A stretch of 64,000 bases of DNA from Coptis chinensis (Eukaryota > Streptophyta > Magnoliopsida > Ranunculales > Ranunculaceae): NCBI GenBank assembly GCA_015680905.1, contig CM027380.1, positions 13,472,001-13,536,000 on the forward strand, written 5' to 3'. Position numbers and translations under genes: made by a program. Numbering within the stretch: the first letter of the stretch is position 1; every line of letters starts with the position of its first letter. Of the stretch, positions 47,252-58,625 are shown piece after piece. A model generated the notes under the pieces. That model worked only from the letters and a program-made list of their open reading frames with translations, did no database searches and was not told where the DNA came from.

Positions 47252-47752
47252 TCATGGTTTAAGGAGGAATTTGGAAGGGTTGGAGTTGATGTGTCGAACA
47301 AGCGTACATCTCAATTCCCAATGGTATTCTTCCCCCAAGACTGATGTTATCTGGTACGCCGCACACATCATAATTAAAGTGGTAGCCTGGTCCGTCTGTA
47401 AACCAAGTGTGACCATCACAATAGACTTTGAAGGACAACCCAACTGCCTCATAGGACAATATAAAGACGGTTAATGGCATTATAGATAATATTATCAAAC
47501 GGTTATTGATATACAGTTAGAGTACTAATGAAATACAATTATTCAAATGATTTGGCTATTTCTAACTGCCCCATAGAGAGAATACCACGGTTATAAAACC
47601 AGTAACATAGAGAAGTAAGTCCTGAAAAGTCCCATATGTTCACCATTTCAAAAACACTATCAACTAGAAACCAAGTGTGACCATCACAATAGACTTTGCA
47701 GGACAACCCAATTGCCTCATAGGACAATATAAAGATGGTTAAGGGCATTATC
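47252..47752 (-). pseudogene. duplicated exon-like segment, unidentified
   Basis: The 84-base block at about 47399-47482 recurs at about 47669-47752 with five or six differences. On the minus strand both copies read MPLT[VI]FILSYEA[VI]GLS[FC]KVYCDGHTWF, and most differences are mild or silent at the protein level, which suggests coding history. The two copies diverge downstream: one continues GPGYHFNYDVCGVPDNISLG, the other VDSVFEMVNIWDFSGLTS. I do not recognise the protein. The second copy ends exactly at the Helitron-like TC at 47751. Confidence 0.4.
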
Positions 47753-47774
47753 TATATAATAAAGCAGCTTGGTC

Positions 47775-48410
47775 TTTAAGCGCTTTGTGTGAAGCCTACA
47801 TCGGACGACTAACAATTAATACAATCACTACATCTGATGATAGACCGACACGATTAAAGAGTAAGTTGATTCCAATTAGGAAACTACTCAAAGATACTGA
47901 TTGATATTAATCCTCATAGATATATATATTAAATTATATTTGATATCTTCATTCGGATATATATATATATATCCATGGGATCCAAGGCTATATAAATCTA
48001 ATCTAAGTTGATTCCAATTAGGAAACTACTCAAAAGCTTGTAAAGATTTTGATTGATCGTTAGCTTCATAACTTCTGTCATTGGGCCTAACCGACTGTAG
48101 TGTCTAATTTTTCTGCAAAAAAAATAATCGAGGTGTGTTTGGTTAGAGTCATGATTCTTGGAAAACGGTGAGTAAATATAGAACATCACTATGTTTTTGT
48201 AAGGGAGAGAGTTTGAGTTGAATGTTTATTGGAATGCAAAGAAATATGAAAGAAGAGGGTAATCTACTTCTCAGGTTTTTAAGTGGTTTGTGTGAAGCCT
48301 ACATCGGATGGCTATTCGCTTAATATAATCAGTACATCTGTCGGTAGACCAGTCACGATTAAAGAGTAAGTTGATTCCAATTAGGAAACAATCTTTATGA
48401 AAATATACTC
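47775..48410. repeat. two 130-base direct repeats plus a partial third
   Basis: The block TTTGTGTGAAGCCTACATCGG...GATTCCAATTAGGAAAC at about 47782-47885 recurs at about 48279-48391 at about 80-85% identity, and its tail (AAGTTGATTCCAATTAGG) recurs at about 48006. The opening GTGTGAAGCCTACATCGG resembles a stretch common in short plant LTR or TRIM-like repeats, so the copies could be relics of a small non-autonomous element. No terminal structure was found. Confidence 0.6.
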
Positions 48411-48566
48411 AAAGAAATTACTACTAACTTATCTATAATTTATGAAACTTATCTAAATAACTTATCTAACTTATTTAAATTCTAGCTTATCTAAATTTAT
48501 CTAAATTTACTCCCATCATCTCTGTGAAAAGAAGAAGAAATTATGCAGCTAAACTAAAAAGTAAAG

Positions 48567-50127
48567 TGACAATGCTTCTTTTTGTGTATGTAGATGTTGT
48601 ATGGTCGTTGAACAAAACAGAAGCGTATCAAAACCTAATTATCCCTCAATAAGTAAAGGATGAGTAGGATATCGTTCCACTTTTAAGTGTATGTTATGTG
48701 AAGGACAGGACTGGAAAGGGGGTTTAAGGGATTAAAAACTATGACTGTAGAGATTTTAGATTCTAATGCTAAACTAAATTAAATTAACTAAACTATTGAG
48801 AATTTATAAGAGAGAGAATTCAAGAAATTAGAATCCACCAATACTTTTAATCTATGACCTTCTGCTTCATGGTTGTTCTTATAAGTATACTACAATTAGG
48901 CAATTGAGCGAGTGCTGGTTCCCTCTTAGACGAAACATCGTTAACAATTAACTCTACTTAAGGTTGTTCCTATGCTTATGCTATTAATATCTTCTTTCCT
49001 TTTATGTAAGCTCAGACAGCCATTCAATGTATTACCAAGAGCAACATCAAGGAGTATTTCCTAATAGGGCGGCCATTCAATGAATCACCACTTAAGGCAA
49101 GCACAAAGAATACTTCCCCTAGGCAGCCACTCCCTGAGCTACCCCTTCTAAGGCAACACAAAGAATACTTCCCTAACTCTAAAGAATTATACTACTAGAA
49201 GAAAAGTAAAGAACACTAGCATAAAATTAATATTGCAAAACAAAAACCCTATTCTATACTTCCATCCCCTGGTGTGGGCAATGAAACTAATAACTAAAAA
49301 TATAAAGAACTAACTTGATTGAAGAACACCATGAACCAGAAGAATCATTAAACCTTAAGTACTGGCTTCATCTCCTCCCTTGAAGGAGAAGATTAGCCTT
49401 CCATAGAGAAGGAAGAACACGAAGAACGAGAAGAAGAAGAGTCAAAGAACATAAGACTAGAAAGACTAATTTATTAAGACTCAGCTAGTTAAAACTGATC
49501 TTTTATTATTAATCTCTCTCTGCCTCAAGTTCTGGAGACAAGAGTATAAGTGAATTGGCAATTTACATGAGGCACTTAGGTCCTCTATTTATAGAGGTTA
49601 CAATGAGCTCTAGAAGCATTCCAAACCGTCATTTGTTTTTTAATACAAATAGACTTCTTTCAGAGTCCAACTTCGTCTCCAAAACTGAGAAGGAATTGGC
49701 TAGTGTTGATTCATGCATCTGGACGCACTATTCATGCGTCTCAAATACGATCAATGCGTCTGGACGCTCGATCCATGCGTCCCAGATGCATTAGCCGATT
49801 TTGTCTCTTCTGCTCTATCCTCCTATCCTCTTTTGCGGGCTTTGGTCCAAGCAACGAATCCTTTGGCCTTGGTCTTCCAAATAGGTATAAGTCGCATCTT
49901 TAATAGCTCCAGTTCCTTGGCCTTCTCCCTGATTGTCCACGGGCTTCCCATGTGATCCTTAATGCTCCGAATTGCTCTGTTTTACCCCTTTTTCTCTAAT
50001 ATTCTACAGAACTCTCTTTTTCACATGTAGAATCTTAAAACACAACTTATAAACACTATTAGTCTACTACGATGGCTAAACAAGAGGCATAATCGAGGGT
50101 TAAATAGCACTTTTTGAGCACTTATCA
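48567..50127 (-). repeat. 3' LTR of Athila B (1561 bp)
   Basis: Pairs with 58626-60191. Its + strand frames (for example 49555-49794) are LTR noise, since near-identical frames recur in the other LTR at 59583. Confidence 0.93.
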
Positions 50128-50145
50128 CAACTCCCAACTAGCCTT
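50128..50145 (-). other. polypurine tract of Athila B
   Basis: The minus strand reads AGGCTAGTTGGGAGTTG directly before the 3' LTR. It is purine-rich and in the expected place. Confidence 0.65.
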
Positions 50146-52236
50146 TTGCTAGTCTCTTAGCAAATAAGATAAAAAAAATAGATAAGTGATCAAAATCACA
50201 TCCTAATAACAAAAATAAAATCCTAACTCATTTTCGCAGGCATCGCGATTGCATTTATCATATGCAACAAGGCTTTAAACCTTTAAGTTCTCCAAAAAGG
50301 ACGAGTTATAGTCTCATGAGGGTTTTCAGGTGATATACCCACAAAATCAATCAATAGCATGTTCAAGAATGATAGTATTTTTCAGAGAGATAAATTCCTT
50401 ACCCACTTAGTGCTTACTCCAACAGACGGTCTCCATTGCTAACTACATTGCTGCAAAGACTCATAGATTATGATGGGAGATAGTAAAAATTGACAAAATT
50501 CTTAATCAAGGCTTATGTGTGTACTTAGTCAATCTCCTATACTCTCATATCCAAGAAACGGAATCCCTAGTTTACCATAGGTAGATAATCTCGACTTTCA
50601 ATCCTCACCGGTCATACTCTCATAAAAGAATCTCTCAAAAGATGGTCTAATATTTTACCTCATGTATGTGGGGAAAAGAATAATGCATACAAACATCCCA
50701 TATACTACCTTGAAAAACAAACTTCTGAATAAAAGTAGTCTCATGGAAAGAATGTCAATCACATATGAAGTGTCGGGTCCTTCACTTTAGCATCCTCTCA
50801 CCTATTCTTTGTACCATACTGTAGTGATAAGTCATGGGTTGTAACTTGGCTTGGGTATTGGTTTATGAAGGAAAGGTAAAAAGGATTCTAAGGTTGTTTC
50901 TGAAAAACACTAAGGGTTTTGCTTCATTCTTTGGAAGATTTCTTCAAATTCTATATTGCAGAGAAAGTTCTTCCTTTGTCTTAGTTTTTCCATCCATTCT
51001 GTTCAACACATTTTTTTTTTTAGTTAAAGCTCAGTGGTATATCCCTGATTAGTACTGGATATGCTTTTCCACTAGCTTCTTTCACTTAGAACAGAATGAT
51101 GGTCTTCATTGTATCTCTCTGGTATTTCCTTGTAATATTCCTTTTGTGTTATTTCTTCCTCTTTGTGCCCCTCGTATTCTCAGAAACATATGGGTATGGC
51201 TGATAAAGATTTTGGCTATACTCCTTGTCTAGAGTTGGGTGACGGGTAAAGGGTATTATGAAAGAAAATGGCTTATTGTAAGGCTCAAAAGGGTTTAACA
51301 TGATGGTCCTACTAGGTGGGATAAAGGTTGAATGGGTTCACTACTTGACTTATCAGTATGATACTCTGTTTCGAATAGACTACAAGACCTAATGACTATC
51401 TCCCCAGTTGATGTCACTTCGTGATTAACCAAATCAACAAAATAATGAGACTATATTACAACGACATAAAGAACTGAAAGATGTTGAGTCACTAAGACTC
51501 GGATTTTTCGTAAGAACTCTCCAAAGAATGGGTATAAAGCTCAAGTCTCACGGGCTAAGTCTAAAAATTCTACTTCCAGTTTACTAGGGGTTTAAATCTC
51601 TCTTCTAGCAAAAGTACACAAAACTAACCAAGTATTATGGTTGTGCCTTGATAAAGAATTCTATCAACAAGAACTATGTCCGAGCATAATAAATAGTCTA
51701 AGTGGTAATGAAATCAATAATATCAACCATCTATCAAACTCAACACTAAGCAGTATAGAATATACATCCCAGACTCATCATTAAAATTTATTTTTCTCAT
51801 GCTATTGATATAGAAACAAAACTAATTTTCGAAATTCATTTCTCAAGTACACCCTCCCCTTACTTATGCATGCATTGACCCCAATGTATAAAGAAGTAAA
51901 TGAAATGGATGAGAAAAAGGTAGGATATTACCATTGATGCCGAATATCAAAATAGTTCAAGAAACAAATTTTTAGGTCTTTTTACGTCAGATCCCCAAGA
52001 CGTAATGTGAATCTTTTAAAGTCAGATTCTCAAGACTTTTGAGTCCTTTATAGTCAGATCCTCAAGACTAATATTCCCACCTCAAAACTGATCTCTCAAC
52101 AACATGCTTACTTCCTGTAGACATTTTATACTCGGTCTACTAGAGTTATGAGACTTTGACTCCGGCCCTTCCAACTTCTCTCAGTAAAGGATAAAGTAAT
52201 GAAAATCTGAGGGCCCGACTATCGGTGGCACTTATA
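50146..52236 (-). other. Athila B 3' spacer, no gene seen
   Basis: About 2.1 kb between integrase and 3' LTR without a frame over about 75 codons. GTCAGATCCTCAAGACT-type repeats occur near 51985-52070. This is where the envelope-position region lies in element A, and nothing equivalent is legible here. Confidence 0.6.
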
Positions 52237-53622
52237 CTAATGAGATCTTAAGGAGTCAAGCTTACGACGCTTGGCTTCCTCATGCAAAAAACTTAAACTA
52301 GACAGAGTAACAGGTTCAACAAGACATAGAATGTAATCTTTAAGGTGTGTAGGTAACTTACCCCAATTTTCCGTTTCAACAGTGGTCTGATAAACTGGAT
52401 CCTTGAGAAAAAGGGCCTCCACGTCCCCAGTAGATAACTCCATAAAAGACTTCAGTCGATGAGTGTTGACTTTGAAACGAGTCCTTCTCTTTATGTCTTC
52501 TACTTCAATAGCTCCAAAAGGTGTGACATGTCTTACTATAAACGGTCCCGTTAATCTAGATCTCAACTTTCCAGGGAAAATTTCTAGACGAGAGTTGTAG
52601 ACCAGAACCTTCTGTCCAGGTTCAAATTCTCTCTTCAGAATTCTTCTGTCATGTAATGCTTTAGTCTTATCCTTGTAAATCCTTGACTTATCATAAGCAT
52701 CACTTCTCAATTTCTCTAATTCACTGATCTGAAGCTTCCTCCTTTCTCCTGCTTGATCTAGGCTGAAATTCATCTCTTTCATTGCCCAGTAGGCTTTATG
52801 TTCTAACTCAACAGGTAGATGACACGCCTTTCTATATACCAAGCGATAGGGCGACATCCCTATGGGTGTTTTGAATGCTGTTATGTATGCCCATAGTGCA
52901 TCTTGGAGTCTAAGAGACCAGTCATTCCTAGAAGGATTAACTGTCTTCTCCAGAATACTCTTGATTTTCCTATTCGAAACTTCTGCTTGACCATTAGTCT
53001 GAGGATGATATGGTAAAGCTAGCTTGTGAATTACTCCATACTTTGCCATAAGATTCCCAAATACACGGTTCTGACGTGAGAACCGTTATCATTGATGATG
53101 GCTCTCGGTGTTCCAAATCTTGGTAGAATGTTCTTTTTCAGAAAGTCCACGACGACTTTATGATCGGCGGTCTTTGTAGGAACTGCTTCAATCCACTTTG
53201 AAACATAGTCCACAGCCAGTAGAATATAGGTGTGACCAAAAGAAGGCCGAAATGGTCCCATGAAATCTATACCCCATACATCAAAGATTTCTGAGATAAG
53301 GATCGGTTGTTGAGGCCACTCGAACCTTTTCGAGGTCTTACCCAAGAATTGGCATCTCGGACATGCTTTGCAATAAACATTTGCATATTTAAAAAGAGTA
53401 GGCCAATAGAATCTAGCTTGTAATACCTTGTCTGCAGTATGTTGCGGGCCAAAGTGTCCTCCGCAAGGCTGATCGTGACAGAATGATAAAATGGATTCCT
53501 ATTCGATTAAGGATGCATCTTTCTAATAATCTGATCCGAACACTTTTTGAATAAGTATGGATCATCCCAAAAATAATATATGGCCTTTGAGTAGAATAAA
53601 TCTTTTTCCCCGCTTGCTCCAA
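52237..53622 (-). pseudogene. integrase of Athila B
   Basis: A core piece (53031-53345) has ISEIFDVWGIDFMGPFRPSF and YVSKWIEAVPTKTADHKVVV, the D-containing first catalytic block of Athila-type integrases. The 270-codon piece (52237-53049) has [20 protein letters not shown], the third block, then the C-terminal domain with [20 protein letters not shown] and [11 protein letters not shown], the GPY/F-type module. The zinc-finger part lies upstream (53267-53622) and is less legible. Fossil. Confidence 0.9.
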
Positions 53623-53758
53623 TGTGATGGTACCTTGTCGGTCACAAGATAATTTCGCGATGTGGCCATACCATGGTACTTCGATATCTTGAACAATTGT
53701 TCATCGGGAAAATCTCACGCATTTGTAAAAGGCGCCTTCCGCATTCTCCACTAGCAAT

Positions 53759-54106
53759 CTAGAAAGGTGATCGATAAATGACATTCTCTGTTCCTTTCTT
53801 ATCAATGCGATCCAAATCAAATTCTTGTAAAAGTAGTATCCATCGGATCAACCTAGGCTTGGCATCCTGCTTAGCGAGTAAATGACGCAAGGCAGCATGG
53901 TCAGTATAGACAATCACCTTTAAACCTATCAGATATTGTCGGAATTTGTCAAAAGAATAGACGATGGCTAAGAGTTCCTTCTCAGTGGTAGAATAATTAA
54001 TCTGAGCTCCACTTAGAGTCTTGCTAGCATAATAGATTGCGTACGGCACTTTCTTGTCTCTTTGTCCTAGAACGGCTCCTATAGCATAATCAGATGCATC
54101 ACACAT
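53759..54106 (-). pseudogene. RNase H of Athila B
   Basis: The minus strand starts [16 protein letters not shown], continues [20 protein letters not shown] and ends near [12 protein letters not shown], the canonical RNase H order of Ty3/Gypsy pol. It sits directly downstream of the protease-RT frame. Fossil. Confidence 0.9.
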
Positions 54107-54118
54107 GATCTCAAATGG

Positions 54119-56521
54119 CTAGCTCCAGTCGGGAGCACGAATGATTGGTGCTGAAGTGAGTGCTTCTTTTAACTTCATAAAAGCTTCGACACATGAGGTA
54201 TCAAAATCAAAGACAATATCTTTCCCTAACAGATGTGACAACGGTCTTGCAATTCTGCTGAAGTCCTTGATAAATCGATGGTAGAATCCCGCGTGACCTA
54301 GGAAGGCACGGATATCTTTTACAGTTCTTGGTTTGGGTAGATCCTTTATAATATCAATCTTCGCTCGATCTACCAGAATTCCTTCCTTTGAAACTTGGTG
54401 ACCCAGCACTATCCCTTCCTTTACCATGAAGTGACACTTTTCCCAGTTCAGAACTAAGTTGTTGTTGCAACAACGTTTAAGGACTAAGGAGAGATGGTGT
54501 AGGCAATCTTCAAAAGATGATCCAAAAACTGAAAAATCGTCCATAAAAACTTCCATGTATTTCTCCACCATGTCGTCAAAAATACTTATCATGCATCGCT
54601 GAAAAGTGGCCGGTGCATTGCATAAACCAAAAGGCATACGACGGTAGGCGAATGTTCCAAACGGACATGTGAATGTGGTCTTCTCTTGGTCCTCAGGGTG
54701 AATATGGATTTGAAAATATCTTGAGTAACCATCAAGAAAGTAGTAGTAAGCTTGCCCAGCTAATCTTTCTAACATCTGATCGATGAATGGCAATGGAAAA
54801 TGGTCTTTCCTTGATGCGCTATTCAGCTTCCTGTAATCGATGCAAACTCTCCATCCAGTCTGAATCCTGGTTGGAATCAACTCATTGTTCTCGTTCTCGT
54901 TCTCGATCACTGTGGTTTCGGACTTCTTCAGCACAACTTGAACTGGACTAACCCATTGACTATCAGAAATAGGGTAGATAATGACGGCGTCAAGGAGTTT
55001 GACGACCTCTTCTCGAACTACTTCCTTCATCTTTGGATTAAGCCTCCTCTGTGGTTGCTTAGAAGTCTTGGAATCCTCTTCCAAATGAATCCTATGTTGA
55101 ACTATCATAGGGCGGATCCCTTTGATATCATCAATTGTCCAATCTATAACTGACTTGTGTTCCTTTAAAAGTGCTACTAACCTGGATTCCTGCTCCTCAG
55201 TCAAATCTGATGCAATGACTACTGGGTAGGTTCCCAAATCTCCCAAGAAAACATACTTGAGTGTAGACGGCAAAGGTTTCAATTCTAGCTTAGGCGGCTC
55301 CTTTTTAAGCTCTTTATATGGTCCATCAGGCATAGGCGATTCAAACTTTTCTCTATACTTGCTGTCATCCATGATAGGTGATGAATCCAAAATCGCATTG
55401 ATTGCCTCGACACTAAGTTCCTCACAATCTGAGTTTGTCAGAGCTTTCAACAACTCGTCAGCAGGATATGAATGAGTCAGATAATCCTGTGCTAACGCTT
55501 CAATCATGCAAACCTCGTTCATAACACACACCTCTTGTGGTTGCTGTAACATATGGAAAACATTGGTCTTGACTTTCATATTACCAAAGGATAACGTCAT
55601 ATTACCGTTTCGACAGTTGATGAGTGCATTTGTAGTGGCCAAGAATGGTCTGCCTAGAATGATTGGTATCTGCCTACCAGATGTAGGTTCTGTGTCGAAT
55701 ATTATGAAATCAACCGGATAATTGAAATCTTCAATTTTGAATATGACGTCTTCAATGATTCCTCTAGGTACCTTCACTGATCTATCTGCCAACTGTAAAG
55801 TAACATTAGTCGGTTTTAGATCCTTTAAGCCTAACTTCTCGTAGACGAAATATGGTAAAAGATTCACACTGGCAGCCAAATCTAATAAAGCTTGCTCCTC
55901 CAAAGAATCTCCAATTTTGCATGTAACAGTTGGACTTCCAAGATCTTTCAGTTTCACAACCGCTAGATTCTCTAGGTAGGATGAACATCTTTGAGCAATA
56001 AAAGCTTCTTTCGGAATGTTGGTATTCTTCTTCACTAGATCTTTCACGAACTTGGCATACGAGGGAACTTGCTTGATGGCGGTCAGAAATGGGATATTAA
56101 TATGCAAATTCTTAAATACATCGCAAATCTCCTTGTACTGGTCATCCTTCCTGGTATTCACTAGTTTCGAAGGAAATGGTGCTGGTGGATTCTTCAATAT
56201 CAGTTCTCTTCTTTCGGCTTCGGTTGGCTTGGCAACAGATAGTGGAATGACAAGTGGAGTTACTCGTGATGGCTTCTTCTTACTTACTTCCACAGTAGTT
56301 CCTTCAACTTCTTTTGCAACAGTTTCTTCAGCAGGTGGCACAACACTAGATATATCTGGAATGTTAGAACTGGGTGGGATGGTGGGGACATAAGTTACCT
56401 TAGGCTCCGCAGAATCTTTTCCTGGTTCATAGACAATCTTGTTATCAACTTTCTTGCCTGATCTCAGAGTGGTGACAGAATTAACTTGAGCATTCGACTG
56501 AGTAATCTCCAGGTTATCCAC
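54119..56521 (-). CDS. protease-reverse transcriptase frame of Athila B (800 codons open)
   Basis: One open minus-strand frame. Residues 1-110 are a linker with Pro/Ser/Lys-rich low complexity. Residues about 110-210 hold the gag-end/pol-start segment with PPAPFPSKL and AIKQVPSYAKFVKDL. Residues about 210-330 hold the aspartic-protease region with LQLADRSVKVPRGIIED and PIILGRPFLATTNALINCRN. The RT spans about 480-780, with RVCIDYRKLNSASRKDHFPL, PFGTFAYRRMPFGLCNAPAT and EVFMDDFSVFGSSFEDCL, which carries the D-D catalytic pair of RT. This is the best-preserved retroelement gene in the window. The element as a whole is broken, and the frame is a fossil fragment of gag-pol. Confidence 0.9.
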   Translation of the reverse strand: MDNLEITQSNAQVNSVTTLRSGKKVDNKIVYEPGKDSAEPKVTYVPTIPPSSNIPDISSVVPPAEETVAKEVEGTTVEVSKKKPSRVTPLVIPLSVAKPTEAERRELILKNPPAPFPSKLVNTRKDDQYKEICDVFKNLHINIPFLTAIKQVPSYAKFVKDLVKKNTNIPKEAFIAQRCSSYLENLAVVKLKDLGSPTVTCKIGDSLEEQALLDLAASVNLLPYFVYEKLGLKDLKPTNVTLQLADRSVKVPRGIIEDVIFKIEDFNYPVDFIIFDTEPTSGRQIPIILGRPFLATTNALINCRNGNMTLSFGNMKVKTNVFHMLQQPQEVCVMNEVCMIEALAQDYLTHSYPADELLKALTNSDCEELSVEAINAILDSSPIMDDSKYREKFESPMPDGPYKELKKEPPKLELKPLPSTLKYVFLGDLGTYPVVIASDLTEEQESRLVALLKEHKSVIDWTIDDIKGIRPMIVQHRIHLEEDSKTSKQPQRRLNPKMKEVVREEVVKLLDAVIIYPISDSQWVSPVQVVLKKSETTVIENENENNELIPTRIQTGWRVCIDYRKLNSASRKDHFPLPFIDQMLERLAGQAYYYFLDGYSRYFQIHIHPEDQEKTTFTCPFGTFAYRRMPFGLCNAPATFQRCMISIFDDMVEKYMEVFMDDFSVFGSSFEDCLHHLSLVLKRCCNNNLVLNWEKCHFMVKEGIVLGHQVSKEGILVDRAKIDIIKDLPKPRTVKDIRAFLGHAGFYHRFIKDFSRIARPLSHLLGKDIVFDFDTSCVEAFMKLKEALTSAPIIRAPDWS

Positions 56522-57061
56522 CTACAGGACACCTCTTCCTTTCAGATTTGGCTTCGGCTGGCTTGGTAATGCTCCTTTCGATCTTTCTGTCAAGGCGGCA
56601 GCGATTTGCCCTATCTGGCCTTGAATGACACTAAAGTTACTCTCCAACTTCTAGGTTCTTTGATTTGTCTGTTTCAACTCATTGACAATGGTGGTGATAA
56701 CTTCTTCCAGATGTGGGATAACTGCTTTGCTCGACTGAGGCATAGGGGCAATATATCCACTCATAAGATCCGTACTAACTCTCTGTTTATGTTGGCTTGG
56801 TATTGCCGGGTTATGGTATGATTGTTAATTTCTGTATGGTTGCTGGCGGTTTTGGAACTGATACTAGTTATTCTGGAACTGATTTGACTGATTTTGGAAT
56901 CCTGGAGGAAAATTCCTCTGATTTGTATTTTGTGGCTTCCAATAATTCTGTCCTTGATTGAACTGGTTATTTCTTCCTAAAGAGTTGATACTACATGCCT
57001 CTGCATTAGTATCCAAATAGTACGAACACTCTTCAGTGGTGTGGCCTTCATCAGAACATAG

Positions 57062-58035
57062 CTAACAAATTGTATAACAAGGCTTGGTTAGCTGAGGTTT
57101 AGCTTGGAAATTGTTTGGTTTTGGAGGACTCATGGAGAGCTGATCAAACTTCTTGTTCAGAGTTTCAAGTCTTGTTGATAGGCTTGCCATAATTGATAGC
57201 ATTGCTTGATTTGGGTCTTCTTGAATTTGGTTGCCAAATTGCTTCGGCACCCCCTCCACTCTAGCTACGTCCTCATTGCTAGTACTCCATTATTGAGTGT
57301 CTTCTGCTAAATTCTCGAGAAAGTTGTAGGCTTCCTCTATATCCAATTATGTAAACTTACCTTGATGCATTGACTGTATCATCTGCTTGTTCATAACCAT
57401 GATGTGGACATGAGATTAGCAGATTATTGAATTTCTCCCAGTTTTGATGATATTCTTCAGTCACCTTCCCTTTGAAATTGCTGATGGCTTGCCGCATGGC
57501 ATCTCCGTTTTCTAGTGGGTAGAACTTGTTCATAAACTTTGTTCTCAACTTCTCCCGGTTGTTGATTGAATTGATCGGTACGTGGCTTAACCATTTAGAT
57601 GCTTTACCTTCGAGTGAGAGTGGAAAAAGAATTAACTTGATACTCTCATCCCTGATATTCTGGTTCTTGAAAGTTCTGAGGACTGATAGAAATTTGTTCA
57701 TGTAAACATAAGGCTGAAATTGTCTGAACCATTGAACTTTGGAAGCATAAAGATTAATGATGCTCTAAGTTCAAACTGGTTAGCTTCTGTCTCTGGAAAA
57801 ACAATACTGCTTGGTGGGTCTCCAATGATTGGTGAATAGAAATCATTTTCGAATTTTCTTCCTCTGTTGTGCTTGCTTGCATGGGTGGGATAGCTTCAGG
57901 ATTATTGGTGTCCACAACACCTCCATCATTGCTTGCGGCCATTGAATCAATCTCGTCTAGTATTCTTGTGAGTCGGTTGTTAAACCTTGTCCATTGTTGT
58001 GTTCTTATCGGACGATGATATGGACGACGGGGCAT
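57062..58035 (-). pseudogene. gag of Athila B
   Basis: The piece at 57357-57701 reads ESIKLILFPLSLEGKASKWL and FMNKFYPLENGDAMRQAISN, the Retrotrans_gag core. The 57062-57259 piece has a Gln/Asn/Pro-rich tail as in Athila gag. The start is near 58035 (MPRRPYHRPIRTQQWTRFNN). Fossil, broken. Confidence 0.85.
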
Positions 58036-58557
58036 ACACTAGAAAATGCTATGCGAAAATAACGAAAAACTATCCTACTATGCTTGAATAGTATGCAATT
58101 ATTCTAAGTTATACTAAAATGTAAAACTACTTTCCTTCAACTGGGTTAGGCTTTGCAACTAGTATCTCGCCCGTTGTCTAAAGCTGTCTCTTCTAGGGTT
58201 ATTGTGAATCACTTGGATTGTTTAAGTACCACTGCCCACAGACGATAGTCCGTTTGTCAAGATTTAGACAAGAAACACTAGAGTTTGATGTGTCACTGTG
58301 TTGGCTTACAACTTCAATTGTTGAAAAGGTCCTAAATGCAATTATACTAGAAAGCAATAAAACTAAACTATGATGCAACTATACTAAGAAAGCAATAAAA
58401 AGAATGAAGATTCGACTAACCTGGATAGTAGATCTTGTCTTCAAGATGTCCTTCAAGCTTCTTTCTTTCTTAAAAGGATGGATGATGTGGCTAAAATTAC
58501 CTCAAGATCCAAAATTCTAATCTTGAAAGAAAACGTTAAACATAAAAAACTTAAAAC

Positions 58558-58623
58558 GGCAACGGTGCCATTTGACAATGCTTCCTAGGGCTACAATTAA
58601 TTATATCCCCGGCAGTGGCACCA
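58558..58623 (-). other. primer-binding site of Athila B and duplicated LTR-PBS edge
   Basis: Next to the 5' LTR the minus strand reads TGGTGCCACTGCCGGGGA (58606-58623), a tRNA-Asp-type site. About 53 bases further in, at 58558-58585, a second copy of the LTR edge plus primer site occurs (GGCAACGGTGCCATTTGACA on the + strand). A 12-base LTR end, TGACAATGCTTC/T, therefore appears twice with primer-site sequence beside each. Repeats like this can arise during reverse transcription. Confidence 0.75.
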
Positions 58624-58625
58624 TT

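Noticed and set aside
49555-49955. + strand frames in the Athila B LTR, repeated at 59583-59998
   Set aside because: They recur because they are LTR sequence; they differ in frame between copies and match no protein.
54938-56393. Several + strand frames of 70-125 codons
   Set aside because: All are antisense to the 800-codon protease-RT frame of Athila B.
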